A DNA stretch of 64,000 bases from JAAXHB01 sp965221635 (GCA_965221635.1 OZ244902.1:2852001-2916000); one strand, 5' to 3'; numbered from the stretch's first letter, positions 16,069-24,149 are shown. Numbers and translations are program-made. Notes: generated from the letters alone by a model not told the origin.

Positions 16069-17017
16069 TTGTCTCGAGCTGGGCGAGGAGTTCCTGTCGG
16101 GAGTCCTCGAACTGGGGTGACAGCATGATCTTGGCGCCGATGGTTTCGGCGGGCTCGTCGATGGCGAAGTGCTCGGGCTTGGTGTAGGTGGCCTCGAACA
16201 GCGGCCCGCCGGGGGTGCGAACGTAGATCGAGTAGAAGTAGCCCCTGTCCTTCACGTCTGAGACGTCGGTGTAGCCGAGACCCTCGAGGAACATTTTCAC
16301 TGCCATTTGCGAATCGAGGCTGTCCACGCTGAAGGCGCAGTGATGCACGTAGCCCTCGCCGAAGGTCCAGCTTCCCGGCGCGCGGCCGGGCTCCACGATG
16401 TAATCCACGATGGCGCCTGGGCCTCCTTCGCCCATCTCGTAGCGCACCGCGTCTCCGTCGCTGTCCACACGGCGGCTGCCCCAGCCCATTTGCATGAACT
16501 GGTCGGTTAGCTCAAGATCACGAACCGAGCAGCTGATGCTGTGAACGCCGCGGATGCCGAACTCGGCGGGAATGTCGGGGTGGGTTGCGGGGGTGCGGTC
16601 GTCGTCCTGCACGCCGACAAGCTCGTAGTCGATGCCGCAGGGATGCTGGAAGGCAAGGCGCTTCTCGCCGAAGCGCTCCACGGGGGCCACGTTGAAGCCG
16701 TGAGACTCGAGCCGTGCGCGCCACCAGTCGATCGAGGATTCGGGCACCGACAGTGTGAGAACGCTGATCTGGCCGCTTCCCTTCTTGGCGGTGAGGCCGG
16801 CGTGACGGAACGGGAACGTGGTGACCAGGGTGCTCTCCTCGCCCACGTCGTTGCCGTAGTACAGGTGGTAGATGGGCGCGGTGCCGTCGTAGAGCAGCGT
16901 CTTCTTCACGCTTTTGAGCCCGAGCACGCTCGTGTGGAAGTCGTAGTCCTCCTGGGCGCCTCCAACGTTCAAGGTGATGTGATTGTGTCCACTCAAGATG
17001 CTGGTGGGATTGTTCAT
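16058..17017 (-). CDS. VOC-family ring-cleaving dioxygenase (PcpA/LinE/MhqO type)
   Basis: A 319-aa protein of two glyoxalase-fold modules. Candidate Fe(II) ligands are an early His (GHNHITL, residues 11 or 13), a His in 'GYVHHCAFSV' and Glu in 'PLFEATY', matching the layout of (chloro)hydroquinone dioxygenases. GGAGGAACC sits directly before ATG 17017; an upstream extension of the frame is rejected on that ground. Members open hydroquinones or have unknown ring substrates. This makes a second, unrelated protein family in the window able to cleave hydroquinone-like rings. It faces the hydroxyquinol dioxygenase gene. Confidence 0.82.
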   Translation of the reverse strand: MNNPTSILSGHNHITLNVGGAQEDYDFHTSVLGLKSVKKTLLYDGTAPIYHLYYGNDVGEESTLVTTFPFRHAGLTAKKGSGQISVLTLSVPESSIDWWRARLESHGFNVAPVERFGEKRLAFQHPCGIDYELVGVQDDDRTPATHPDIPAEFGIRGVHSISCSVRDLELTDQFMQMGWGSRRVDSDGDAVRYEMGEGGPGAIVDYIVEPGRAPGSWTFGEGYVHHCAFSVDSLDSQMAVKMFLEGLGYTDVSDVKDRGYFYSIYVRTPGGPLFEATYTKPEHFAIDEPAETIGAKIMLSPQFEDSRQELLAQLETIEY

Positions 17018-17276
17018 GGTTCCTCCTTGCGGATCCGGTCTGGTGGTAGTTGGGGATGCCGGCACGGGTGCCACCGGCGGGCGGACGGCGATCATGCGCC
17101 CGCGGTCACATTAGCACTCCCTACAGGCGATCCCCAAATTTGTACGGCTACCGGTAAAGTGTCCGCCTGTCGGGCAGGTAGTGTTGGGCTCTCCAAGGCT
17201 TCCGTCCGCGGGCGCGCCGCTGCGGGCAGGCAAGCTCTACGATCACCCGCAACACGCCAATTCCGAAGGGAGCGCC

Positions 17277-17807
17277 ATGAGTGGACCCGTAGCCCAGAGA
17301 CTGCACCACACCGCCTACGTCACCAAGGATCAGGAGGCCACCAGGGCCTTCTACGAGGACATCCTGGGATTTCCGCTCATGGCCACCTGGTCCGAAAAGG
17401 ACGAACTGTTCGGCGCGGAGCGTGTGTACTGCCACACGTTCTTCGGGCTTGCCGACGGCAGCGCCCTTGCGTTCTTCCAGTTCGCGGATCCCGAAGACCA
17501 GAAGCTGTTCGATCCCGACCTGCCACCGTCGCCGTTCCGTCACATTGCCCTCAAGGTTGACGCAGACACGCAGGCCGGTCTCGAGCGCCGCCTCAAGGAG
17601 GCGAACTGGCAGCCCGAGGGCACTTTCGTGCTTGAGCACGGCTACTGCCGGTCGTTGTACACCCATGACCCCAACGGCATGTTGGTGGAGTTCACGGTGG
17701 ACGCCGACGACGCGGAGGAGATCGCCGCTGATCGTGCCGCCGACGCGCACGACACCTTGAAGCGCTGGCTGGCCGGAGATCACACCAGCAACAACACCTA
17801 TCGCTGA
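17277..17807 (+). CDS. VOC (glyoxalase/dioxygenase superfamily) protein
   Basis: A 176-aa single VOC unit. Possible metal ligands are His in 'LHHTAYVT', His in 'FRHIALKV' and Glu in 'GMLVEFTVD'. It starts at ATG 17277 after GAAGGGAG. Proteins like this include small lyases, isomerases and dioxygenases, so no reaction can be given. It lies divergent from the larger VOC dioxygenase across 259 bp with no recognised promoter, and is likely part of the same catabolic region. The C-terminal 35 residues are charged and family-external. Confidence 0.75.
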   Translation: MSGPVAQRLHHTAYVTKDQEATRAFYEDILGFPLMATWSEKDELFGAERVYCHTFFGLADGSALAFFQFADPEDQKLFDPDLPPSPFRHIALKVDADTQAGLERRLKEANWQPEGTFVLEHGYCRSLYTHDPNGMLVEFTVDADDAEEIAADRAADAHDTLKRWLAGDHTSNNTYR

Positions 17808-17902
17808 ACGCTCACCCGTCGTTCGATTTCACCGGTGTGGGCTGTGACCTGGCGTGGCGTTGCGCGCGCGGTTTCCCATCAGCCCATGGCGAGTGCGGCG
17901 GG

Positions 17903-18724
17903 TCACAACGAAGGTTCCGCGTGTTCGGCCGGGGCTTCGGCCACCGGGAGCATGCCCAGGTTGGCCCATTCCCGGCTGATCGCCGCAGCGGTACACAACA
18001 GGTGCGGCAGGTACTGCCCCACGAGGTGCTCGATGGACGTTTCCGCGGCGTGCACGGTCACGTTCACCGCCGCGGCGATGCGGCCGTGTCCGTCGCGAAC
18101 GGGCGCGGCCACCGAGCGGATCCCCACGGTGAGCAGCTCGTCGGACAGGGCCCAGCCTCTGTGGCGGATTTGCGCCAGGGATTCGTCGAGTTCGCCGCGC
18201 TGGGGCACCACTCTGGGAATGATCCCCGACATCGACGGTGTGCTGAGCGCCGCGTCGAGTTCGTCCGAGTCGAGTTCGCTGAGCAGCACTCGTCCCATGG
18301 AGGTGGCCACTGCGGGGAACCTCGTGCCGATGCTCACCGACAAGGCGATGATCTTCGCCACCGGCACCCGGGCGGTGTAGATGATGTCGCTGCCTTCGAG
18401 TTGTGACATGGAACTCGATTCGCGGGTTCTGCCCACCAGCGCCACCAGATGCGGACGGGCCACGTCCCACAGTCCCTGGGCTGCTATGCATGACGTTCCA
18501 ATCTCGAGCACCTTGGTGGTGAGCGAGTACGCGCCGCCAACGGATCGCACGTACCCGAGCTGTTCGAGGGTCATCAGCAACCGGCGGGCGGTGGGCCTGG
18601 CGAGACCGGTGCGGGTGGCCACGTCGCTCACGGTGAGTTCCATGGCGGTGGGCGCGAACGCCTTGAGAACCTCCAGGCCCCGTGCCAGTGCCTCCACAAA
18701 ATCGCGGCTCGCCTTCGGGCTCAT
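17903..18724 (-). CDS. IclR-family transcriptional regulator (PcaR/PcaU-like)
   Basis: A 273-aa protein with an N-terminal winged helix ('LTVSDVATRTGLARPTARRLLMTLEQLGYV', about residues 30-60) and the C-terminal IclR effector domain ('TRFPAVATSMGRVLLSEL', 'GIRSVAAPVRDGHGRIAAAVNV'). The family often controls protocatechuate and related aromatic pathways in response to a ring-cleavage intermediate. ATG 18724 is chosen because the conserved fold starts nearby; upstream in-frame residues are low-complexity Arg. It is divergent from the CoA-transferase gene with 84 bp between, where its operator probably lies. Confidence 0.88.
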   Translation of the reverse strand: MSPKASRDFVEALARGLEVLKAFAPTAMELTVSDVATRTGLARPTARRLLMTLEQLGYVRSVGGAYSLTTKVLEIGTSCIAAQGLWDVARPHLVALVGRTRESSSMSQLEGSDIIYTARVPVAKIIALSVSIGTRFPAVATSMGRVLLSELDSDELDAALSTPSMSGIIPRVVPQRGELDESLAQIRHRGWALSDELLTVGIRSVAAPVRDGHGRIAAAVNVTVHAAETSIEHLVGQYLPHLLCTAAAISREWANLGMLPVAEAPAEHAEPSL

Positions 18725-18808
18725 TGTTGGCACCACCACGACGCCCCGGCGCCTTGGGCGCCGACCTGTTCGCCGCCCCTTCTGCCAACTTCGACCTTCG
18801 AGGAACAA

Positions 18809-20056
18809 GTGAAATCAATGTCCGGACTGCCTGAAACCAACCCAGACCCGTCGATGACATCAGCCGGCGGGCCCGCCGCGCAGAGCAGCGAGAACGGCGC
18901 CGCGGCGAGCCGTGCGCCGCTGGACGGCGTGCTCGTGGCCGACCTGTCACGGGTGCTGGCAGGGCCGTACTGCAGCATGCTGTTGGCGGATCTCGGCGCC
19001 ACGGTGATCAAGGTGGAAAGCGCCGGCGGCGACGACACTAGAGCCTGGACTCCGCCCCACAAAGACGGCATATCCACTTACTTTATGTCGATCAACCGCA
19101 ACAAGCGCTCGGTTGTGATGGACTTCAGGGATCCAGCGGACGCCGCGCTGGTGCGGGAATTGCTGCGCCGCGCCGATGTTGCGATCGAGAACTTCAAACC
19201 GGGCGCGTTGACGAAGTTCGGCTTGGACTACCCGGCCGCAGCCGAGTTGAACCCTGAGTTGATCTACGCCTCGATCAGTGGTTTCGGAACCGCGCAGGGC
19301 GCCCACCTGCCCGGATACGACCTTGTGGTGCAGGCCGTGTCGGGCCTGATGAGCCTCACCGGCGACGCCGACGGCCCCGCCTACAGGGCTGGAATCTCGG
19401 TGTTCGACGTGATGACCGGACTGCACGCCACCATCGGCATCCTCGCGGCGTTGCATCATCGCCACATCACCGGCGAGGGCCAGCACGTGGAGCTGAACCT
19501 GTTGTCGTCGGCGTTGTCGGGACTGGTGAACCAGACCGGAGCGTTCACCGCATCGGGGACCGTGCCGCACCGGATGGGCAACGCACACCCCAGCGTTTAT
19601 CCCTACGAGGTGATGTCCGCACGGGATCGCGACATGATCATCACCGCTGCCAACGACCGTCAGTTCAAGGCGTTTTGCGAGGTGCTCGGCATCCCCGAGG
19701 TGGCCGAGGATGAGCGTTTCAAACTCAACGCCGACCGCACCCGCAACCGCGACCAGGTTCACTCGCTGCTGCTGGAGCGAGTGGCCCTGTGGGACGCGGA
19801 CGACTTGTTCGCCGCGCTCAACGAGGTTGGGGTTCCCTGCGGGCCGATCAACTCGATCGCCGAGGGAATCGAACTGGCCGAGCGCTTGGGCCTTGAGCCT
19901 CGGGTGACGCTCGGCGAGGGTGAACGGGAGGTTGACCTGGTGCGCAACCCGATCCGGTTCGGCAGGTCGGCGGTGCGCTACGACCTGCCTCCGCCCGGTC
20001 TGGGCGAACACGGCGACGAGATCCGGTCGTGGCTGTCGAAACAGCCCGAGGACTGA
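18809..20056 (+). CDS. CaiB/BaiF (class III) CoA transferase
   Basis: Moves CoA between carboxylic acids through an aspartyl-CoA intermediate. It has 415 aa. The catalytic Asp is Asp171 in 'LPGYDLVVQAVSGLMSLTG'. The family opening 'LDGVLVADLSRVLAGPYCSMLLADLGATVIKVE' starts about 35 residues in, after a disordered stretch. Start GTG 18809 has GAGGAA five nt upstream; ATG 18818 is the alternative. With the next gene it suggests a module: activate a hydroxy-acid to its CoA ester, then split it. Donor and acceptor acids are unknown. Confidence 0.9.
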   Translation: MKSMSGLPETNPDPSMTSAGGPAAQSSENGAAASRAPLDGVLVADLSRVLAGPYCSMLLADLGATVIKVESAGGDDTRAWTPPHKDGISTYFMSINRNKRSVVMDFRDPADAALVRELLRRADVAIENFKPGALTKFGLDYPAAAELNPELIYASISGFGTAQGAHLPGYDLVVQAVSGLMSLTGDADGPAYRAGISVFDVMTGLHATIGILAALHHRHITGEGQHVELNLLSSALSGLVNQTGAFTASGTVPHRMGNAHPSVYPYEVMSARDRDMIITAANDRQFKAFCEVLGIPEVAEDERFKLNADRTRNRDQVHSLLLERVALWDADDLFAALNEVGVPCGPINSIAEGIELAERLGLEPRVTLGEGEREVDLVRNPIRFGRSAVRYDLPPPGLGEHGDEIRSWLSKQPED

Positions 20057-20063
20057 GGCCCCC

Positions 20064-20120
20064 CACTGGGCATCTGACACTGGGCATTCGAGCACTGGGC
20101 ACCGAACACTGCGCACTGAG
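20064..20120. repeat. Four tandem CACTGGGCA units in the CoA-transferase/lyase spacer
   Basis: Units of 14, 15, 14 and 14 nt, each starting CACTGGGC (the last CACTGCGC), fill most of the 72-bp gap between two co-directional genes. No coding meaning is apparent. It is similar in style, not sequence, to arrays at 24854, 39939 and 54176. Confidence 0.75.
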
Positions 20121-20128
20121 GAGGAGCA

Positions 20129-20923
20129 ATGACATCGGCGGACACCTATCGCACCGGGCTTGGCTCGTCGGACCTGCACCATATTTCGCTGCTGGGCCAC
20201 GACCTTGCCGAGGACTTGCTGGGCAAGATCACCTTCGCGGAGCTGGCCTACTGGATGATCACCAAACGCCGCCCCACCGACGGTCAGCGCAAGCTGTTCG
20301 AGGCGGTGCTGGTGGCCCTCGCCGATCACGGCTTCACCCCCACCGCCATTGCCGCGCGGGTGACGCTGCTGAGCGCGCCGGAGTCGATCCAGGGAGCGCT
20401 AGCAGCGGGACTTCTGGGTGGCGGAAGCCGTTTCTTGGGGGTCAGCGAGGATGCGGCGATGTTCCTGAGCACCGCCCTGGCCGGCTGTGACGCTGTTCCC
20501 CAAAGCGACCACGAATGGGACGCCCTGGCGCGCGACGCGGTGACACGAGCCCGTGCCGAGGGAAGGTTCGTGCCCGGGCTCGGCCATCCCACCCACAAAG
20601 AAGGCGATCCCCGCACCCCGACGCTGTTCAACCTGGCACGCAACAACGGGGTCTTCGGCCCTCACCTGGAGTTGTTCTCGGCCATCGGGCGCACCCACGA
20701 GGAAATCCTTGGGCGCAAACTGCCACTCAATGGCGCCGGCACGTGCGGCGCCGTGCTGTGCGACATCGGCCTGCCACCGGCGCTGGCGCGTGGGGTTGCG
20801 CTGCTGGCTCGTTGCGCGGGGCTCATTGGCCACCTTGCGGAGGAAATGCAAGACCCGATCGCCAACGACATCTTCACCGCGGTGGATCGCAACACCGACT
20901 ACCAGCCCCCCACCAACGCCTGA
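20129..20923 (+). CDS. Citryl-CoA lyase / citrate-synthase-like protein
   Basis: A 264-aa protein of the citryl-CoA lyase family, which are short citrate-synthase relatives. The synthase-type His segment is 'FVPGLGHPTHKEGDPRTP', and 'LPLNGAGTCGAVLCDIGLPP' is typical of the lyase group. It is expected to cleave (or form) a 3-hydroxy-3-carboxyacyl-CoA such as citryl- or citramalyl-CoA to acetyl-CoA and a 2-oxo acid. GAGGAG precedes ATG 20129. Pairing with a CaiB-type CoA transferase supports a CoA-dependent cleavage module, perhaps downstream of ring cleavage. Confidence 0.82.
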   Translation: MTSADTYRTGLGSSDLHHISLLGHDLAEDLLGKITFAELAYWMITKRRPTDGQRKLFEAVLVALADHGFTPTAIAARVTLLSAPESIQGALAAGLLGGGSRFLGVSEDAAMFLSTALAGCDAVPQSDHEWDALARDAVTRARAEGRFVPGLGHPTHKEGDPRTPTLFNLARNNGVFGPHLELFSAIGRTHEEILGRKLPLNGAGTCGAVLCDIGLPPALARGVALLARCAGLIGHLAEEMQDPIANDIFTAVDRNTDYQPPTNA

Positions 20924-20959
20924 AGCCGGTCGCTCCGGCTAAGGCGGGTTGCTCCCGCC
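20924..20959. terminator. Two tandem hairpins between convergent genes
   Basis: AGCCGG-tcgct-CCGGCT (20924-20940) and GGCGGG-ttgct-CCCGCC (20943-20959) directly follow the lyase gene and face the protease gene. They probably end transcription from both sides. Confidence 0.6.
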
Positions 20960-20990
20960 GACGCATCTGCTCATCAGTGGTTCAAGGCCG

Positions 20991-21941
20991 TCAGCGGCAG
21001 TCCGGGAGTTCGGCTGTGGCGGAAAGATCTGCGCTCAGCAGCAGTTCCTGCAGTTCGTCGGCTCTGGTGGCGTAGGCGGTGTCGCTGTCGCTGCGCCGCG
21101 AAGTTCCCCACACCACCCCAACTGCGTTCACGCCTGCGCTGTGCGTGCCTGCCGGGTCGGAACCGTCGGCATCGTCACCCTCCAATGGTGCGAGTGCGAC
21201 CATGGCGGCGCCGGAGTGGCCTTGTTCGATTGGCGCGGCCAACAGCCAGGCGTTGCGGTTGACGCGTTCGTCGCCGCCCTCCTCGTTGGTGCGCACGATC
21301 ACGGGACGGTCGATCCTGAACGGCACCGGCTCGGCGGTGAAATCGTCGGGAGGGTCGCCCGCCCAGCCCAGCACCGCGCCGGTGGTGCCATCGGCGGCCT
21401 CCCCCACCAACCGCAACGGCTCAAGACCGGCGCCGGGTGTGTGAACCACCGCCAGATCATTCACAGCGTCAAAGGCCACCACACGCCCCGGCAGCTCCCG
21501 TCCGTCGGCGAAGCGCACGGTTGGTTCTGTCACGCCGAACAGCACGTGCGCGTTGGTGGCCATGTGGTCTCCGTCGAGCACCGCGAAGCCGCTGCCCACA
21601 CGGGCACGCCCACAAGCCCGTCCGTAGAGCACCACGCTTGACCGCACAGCACCCTCAAGCACCTCCGCAGGCAGCGTGTGACCTTCCGGGGCGGGCCCGG
21701 CATCGGGGGGATCACCAAGCGGGGGACGGGTCGACGACGGTGGCGCGGTTGTCTCGGCAGGGGCGGCTGCAGCTCCCGACGTGGACGGCGTGTCCGACGG
21801 TGCCTCCGACGATGCCACCGTGGACGATGCCGACGCCGCCGGCGACGATGCAGCCGACTCCCCCGCGGTCCCGCCTGCTGAGCATGCGCCGGCCGCCACG
21901 ATCAACAGGCACACCACGGCAGCCGTGACGCGCCGGTTCAT
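20991..21941 (-). CDS. Secreted trypsin-like serine protease, lipoprotein
   Basis: A 316-aa chymotrypsin-fold protease anchored outside the membrane. A signal peptide ends at lipobox Cys20 (LIVAAGAC). A Ser/Ala/Thr-rich linker (about 25-75) follows, then the protease domain with catalytic His132 (TNAHVLF), Asp162 (NDLAVV) and Ser243 (GHSGA). It resembles the soluble domain of MarP-like proteases that process envelope enzymes, but lacks a multi-pass membrane part. Start ATG 21941 is fixed by the signal peptide and an ATGA overlap with a nine-residue ORF. It is last in the ttu-trmI series. Confidence 0.85.
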   Translation of the reverse strand: MNRRVTAAVVCLLIVAAGACSAGGTAGESAASSPAASASSTVASSEAPSDTPSTSGAAAAPAETTAPPSSTRPPLGDPPDAGPAPEGHTLPAEVLEGAVRSSVVLYGRACGRARVGSGFAVLDGDHMATNAHVLFGVTEPTVRFADGRELPGRVVAFDAVNDLAVVHTPGAGLEPLRLVGEAADGTTGAVLGWAGDPPDDFTAEPVPFRIDRPVIVRTNEEGGDERVNRNAWLLAAPIEQGHSGAAMVALAPLEGDDADGSDPAGTHSAGVNAVGVVWGTSRRSDSDTAYATRADELQELLLSADLSATAELPDCR

Positions 21942-21967
21942 CTGTGACGCTCCGTGTTGCGGGTCAC
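21938..21967 (-). CDS. 9-aa bridging ORF between trmI and the protease gene
   Basis: GTG-started MTRNTERHR. Its GTG (21967-21965) overlaps the trmI stop as GTGA and its TGA (21940-21938) overlaps the protease ATG as ATGA. It exactly spans the 22-nt gap and gives unbroken start/stop overlaps through ttuA-trmI-bridge-protease. It is unlikely to act as a peptide; translational coupling is the simplest reading. Confidence 0.45.
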   Translation of the reverse strand: MTRNTERHR

Positions 21968-22740
21968 CCTGACAGCAGGCGGCTGGTGGTGAGAAACCCT
22001 GTGTGGGCGACCATGCGGTGATTGGGACGCACCGCCGCGCCGGACACGTGCCAGCCGCGCTGAAGAACCTCCACCGTCTCGGTGAGGCCAAACGACGACT
22101 CGTCGAGGGCTTCGTGCAGTTGCGACACCTGCATCACGCTTGGCGTGTACGCGCACAGCACTCCCCCAGGTCGCAGCGCAGCCGCTGCCGGGCCGACCGC
22201 CTGCCACGGTTCGGGCAGGTCGAGCACCACGCGATCAAGGCCGGTCTCGTCGATGCCGTCGTAAACGTCGCGCACCTCGGTGTGGTAGCGCTCAAGGGTC
22301 TTCGGGCCGCAGAAGCGTTCCACGTTGGCCCGTGCCCGGTCGCAGAAGTCCTGGCGGCGCTCGTATCCGATCACCTCGGCGCCTGCTCGCAGCAGCACCA
22401 TCGACAACGCTCCCGAGCCAACACCGGCTTCGAGCACTCTGGCGCCCGCGAAGATGTCCGCTCGCATCAAGATCGGGCCGAGGTCCTTGGGGTAGATCAC
22501 CTGAGCGCCACGAGGCATTTTCAACACGATGTCGGCCAGGGTTGGACGCAGCACGGTGAACGTGGCGCCTTTGGAGTTGCGCAGCAGTTCCCCTTCACCG
22601 GCGCCGATGATGTCGTCATGGGCCATCACACCGGCATGAGTGTGGAAGCTGCGGCCCGCCACCAGGTCGAACATGTACCGGCGTTGCTTGCGGTCGATCA
22701 ACAAAACGGTGTCCCCCTCGGCCAGCGGTGCCCCGGTCAC
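21964..22740 (-). CDS. trmI: tRNA (adenine-58-N1)-methyltransferase TrmI
   Basis: Class I SAM methyltransferase that makes m1A58 in the tRNA T-loop, 258 aa. An N-terminal beta domain (about 1-75) is followed by the Rossmann domain: motif I 'VLEAGVGSGALSMVLL' near residue 105, 'VIGYERRQDF' and catalytic-loop 'DRVVLDLPEPWQAV'. Start GTG 22740 overlaps the ttuA stop by four nt (GTGA), which I prefer over any longer frame. In Thermus, m1A58 promotes 2-thiolation of T54 by TtuA, so the coupling of these two genes makes biochemical sense. Confidence 0.92.
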   Translation of the reverse strand: MTGAPLAEGDTVLLIDRKQRRYMFDLVAGRSFHTHAGVMAHDDIIGAGEGELLRNSKGATFTVLRPTLADIVLKMPRGAQVIYPKDLGPILMRADIFAGARVLEAGVGSGALSMVLLRAGAEVIGYERRQDFCDRARANVERFCGPKTLERYHTEVRDVYDGIDETGLDRVVLDLPEPWQAVGPAAAALRPGGVLCAYTPSVMQVSQLHEALDESSFGLTETVEVLQRGWHVSGAAVRPNHRMVAHTGFLTTSRLLSG

Positions 22741-23723
22741 GGCGCGCCCCGGTCCGCCCGCCGGTTCGCCGACGACGATGCTCTGCTCGTGGCGGGCCGG
22801 TTGGTGAGACGCACCGGCACCGGGGCGGTGACACGCTGCACCAACCGGCAAAACGCGCACACCCCCGCATCGGTTGGCGCCCCGCACGACTCGCACGCAA
22901 CAGGCGTGGCGCGCTGGTTGCCATCGGAGTTCCGGAACCGTGACGAGGCCCTGTCGAGAAAGCCGAAGTAGAAGTCGTGCTTGGCGCCAGGCGAGCGGGC
23001 CTCGATGTCGTTGAGCGCTTCCTTGTACATCAAGTGGCGGTTGCCGTGCGCCATGGGGCACTCGTCCACCAGGTAGTCGATGCCTCGCAGCAGGCAGTAA
23101 GCGGCGGTGTCGCGTTCGGTTAGGCGCACCAGCGGCTTCACCTTGCGCCCGAAGCCGTGACGGGCTTCGAGCACCGGAAGCTGGCGACCGAGGTATTCGG
23201 TGTGCCAGTGCAGGGTGTTGCCCATCAGCACGGCCGCTTCGTCGTCCAGGTTGTGGCCGGTGGCGAGCACGTCGTAGCCGCCTTTGCGGGCCGCCTCGTC
23301 GAACAAGTGCCGTTTGGACAGGCCACACGCCGAGCACGGCGCCCGTCGGGCGGCCTTGGCGCCGTTGGGGATGTCGAAGCCGTGATCTCGGCGCAAGTCC
23401 TCGGTGATCAGCTTCAGGCCCCGCTCGGCGGCGAAACGGGTTGCGTAACCAGCGGAGGTGTCGCTGTAGTCGCCGATTCCCAGGCCCAGGTAGTAGCCGT
23501 CGACCTTGTAGCCGAGCTCGATGAGGATGTCCCAAAGGGCCAAGCTGTCCTTGCCGCCCGACACGGCCACGAGCACCGTGTCGTCGGGCTGCAACATGTC
23601 GTGGCGCTTGATGGCCTTGGCCACCTGATCACGGCACAGGCGCAGAAAGTGCTCGCCACAAAAGTTGGCGTTGTGGCGGCGCACGTCGATCACCGCAGGC
23701 CGGCGGCACACACGGCACTTCAC
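22737..23723 (-). CDS. ttuA: TtuA-type tRNA 2-thiolation enzyme (TtcA/TtuA family)
   Basis: Adenylates U54/T54 of tRNA and inserts sulfur from a ubiquitin-like carrier. It has 328 aa. An N-terminal zinc site (Cys3, Cys6, Cys22, His25) precedes the PP-loop SGGKDS (55-60). Cys130, Cys133 (APCSACG) and Cys222 (DECP) fall at the Fe-S cluster positions of Thermus TtuA. A second zinc site 'CESCGAPTDAGVCAFC' lies near residue 280. The C-terminal 30 residues are basic and disordered. GTG 23723 has no clear ribosome site. The neighbouring ThiS-like gene and trmI favour TtuA over TtcA. Confidence 0.88.
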   Translation of the reverse strand: MKCRVCRRPAVIDVRRHNANFCGEHFLRLCRDQVAKAIKRHDMLQPDDTVLVAVSGGKDSLALWDILIELGYKVDGYYLGLGIGDYSDTSAGYATRFAAERGLKLITEDLRRDHGFDIPNGAKAARRAPCSACGLSKRHLFDEAARKGGYDVLATGHNLDDEAAVLMGNTLHWHTEYLGRQLPVLEARHGFGRKVKPLVRLTERDTAAYCLLRGIDYLVDECPMAHGNRHLMYKEALNDIEARSPGAKHDFYFGFLDRASSRFRNSDGNQRATPVACESCGAPTDAGVCAFCRLVQRVTAPVPVRLTNRPATSRASSSANRRADRGAP

Positions 23724-23761
23724 GGCCGCACCCCAGGGCCAACGCTGCGGGGCCTATCCCC

Positions 23762-23777
23762 CGCCGGTGAGCCGGCG
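23762..23777 (-). terminator. Small hairpin between ttuB and ttuA
   Basis: CGCCGG-tgag-CCGGCG lies in the 170-bp gap upstream of ttuA. No ORF or strong promoter was found in that gap. It could be a leader stem rather than a terminator. Confidence 0.3.
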
Positions 23778-23893
23778 ACCACGGCTTCACCCGGCGCCCG
23801 CCGATCATCCGGGCCCGTGGCGCACCCGGGCGTCCAGCGGTGATCGTGGTGGCCGAGGTGGCGGGATCTCAACGAGCACATGGTCATCGGATC

Positions 23894-24100
23894 TCAGTGC
23901 CTGTGAGCGCCGCCGGAGATCACGCTTCGCACTTCCACCTCGGCTTCGGCGGGCAGCTTGCGGTCTCCGGGAACGAGTTCGCCGTCGCAGATCACCAGGT
24001 GCGACTCCCTGTTGAGCCCCAGCTTTGTGAGCAGGGCCCGCACTGTCATCGAACCCTCGATGACCACCTGGCGGGTGGGGTTGCGCAAGGTGACTTTCAC
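23894..24100 (-). CDS. MoaD/ThiS-like sulfur carrier, candidate TtuB
   Basis: A 68-aa beta-grasp protein ('MKVTLRNPTRQVVIEGSMTVRALLTKLGLNR'). Sulfur carriers of this family act through a C-terminal Gly-Gly thiocarboxylate. Here the diglycine is followed by four more residues (SVISGGAHRH), so it would need trimming before activation, as for CysO/QbsE-type carriers cut by a JAMM protease; none is seen in the window. The position just upstream of ttuA and the family link make it the probable sulfur donor. GTG 24100 overlaps a preceding stop codon as GTGA. Confidence 0.82.
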   Translation of the reverse strand: MKVTLRNPTRQVVIEGSMTVRALLTKLGLNRESHLVICDGELVPGDRKLPAEAEVEVRSVISGGAHRH

Positions 24101-24149
24101 AGGTCCCAGTCTGGCGCGGCGTCGCCTCGGCTGGGTGAGTGACCGAGGG

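Noticed and set aside
7490..20923. Recent horizontal transfer of the aromatic island
   Set aside because: No integrase, transposase, tRNA or flanking repeats are seen, and base composition looks like the surroundings.
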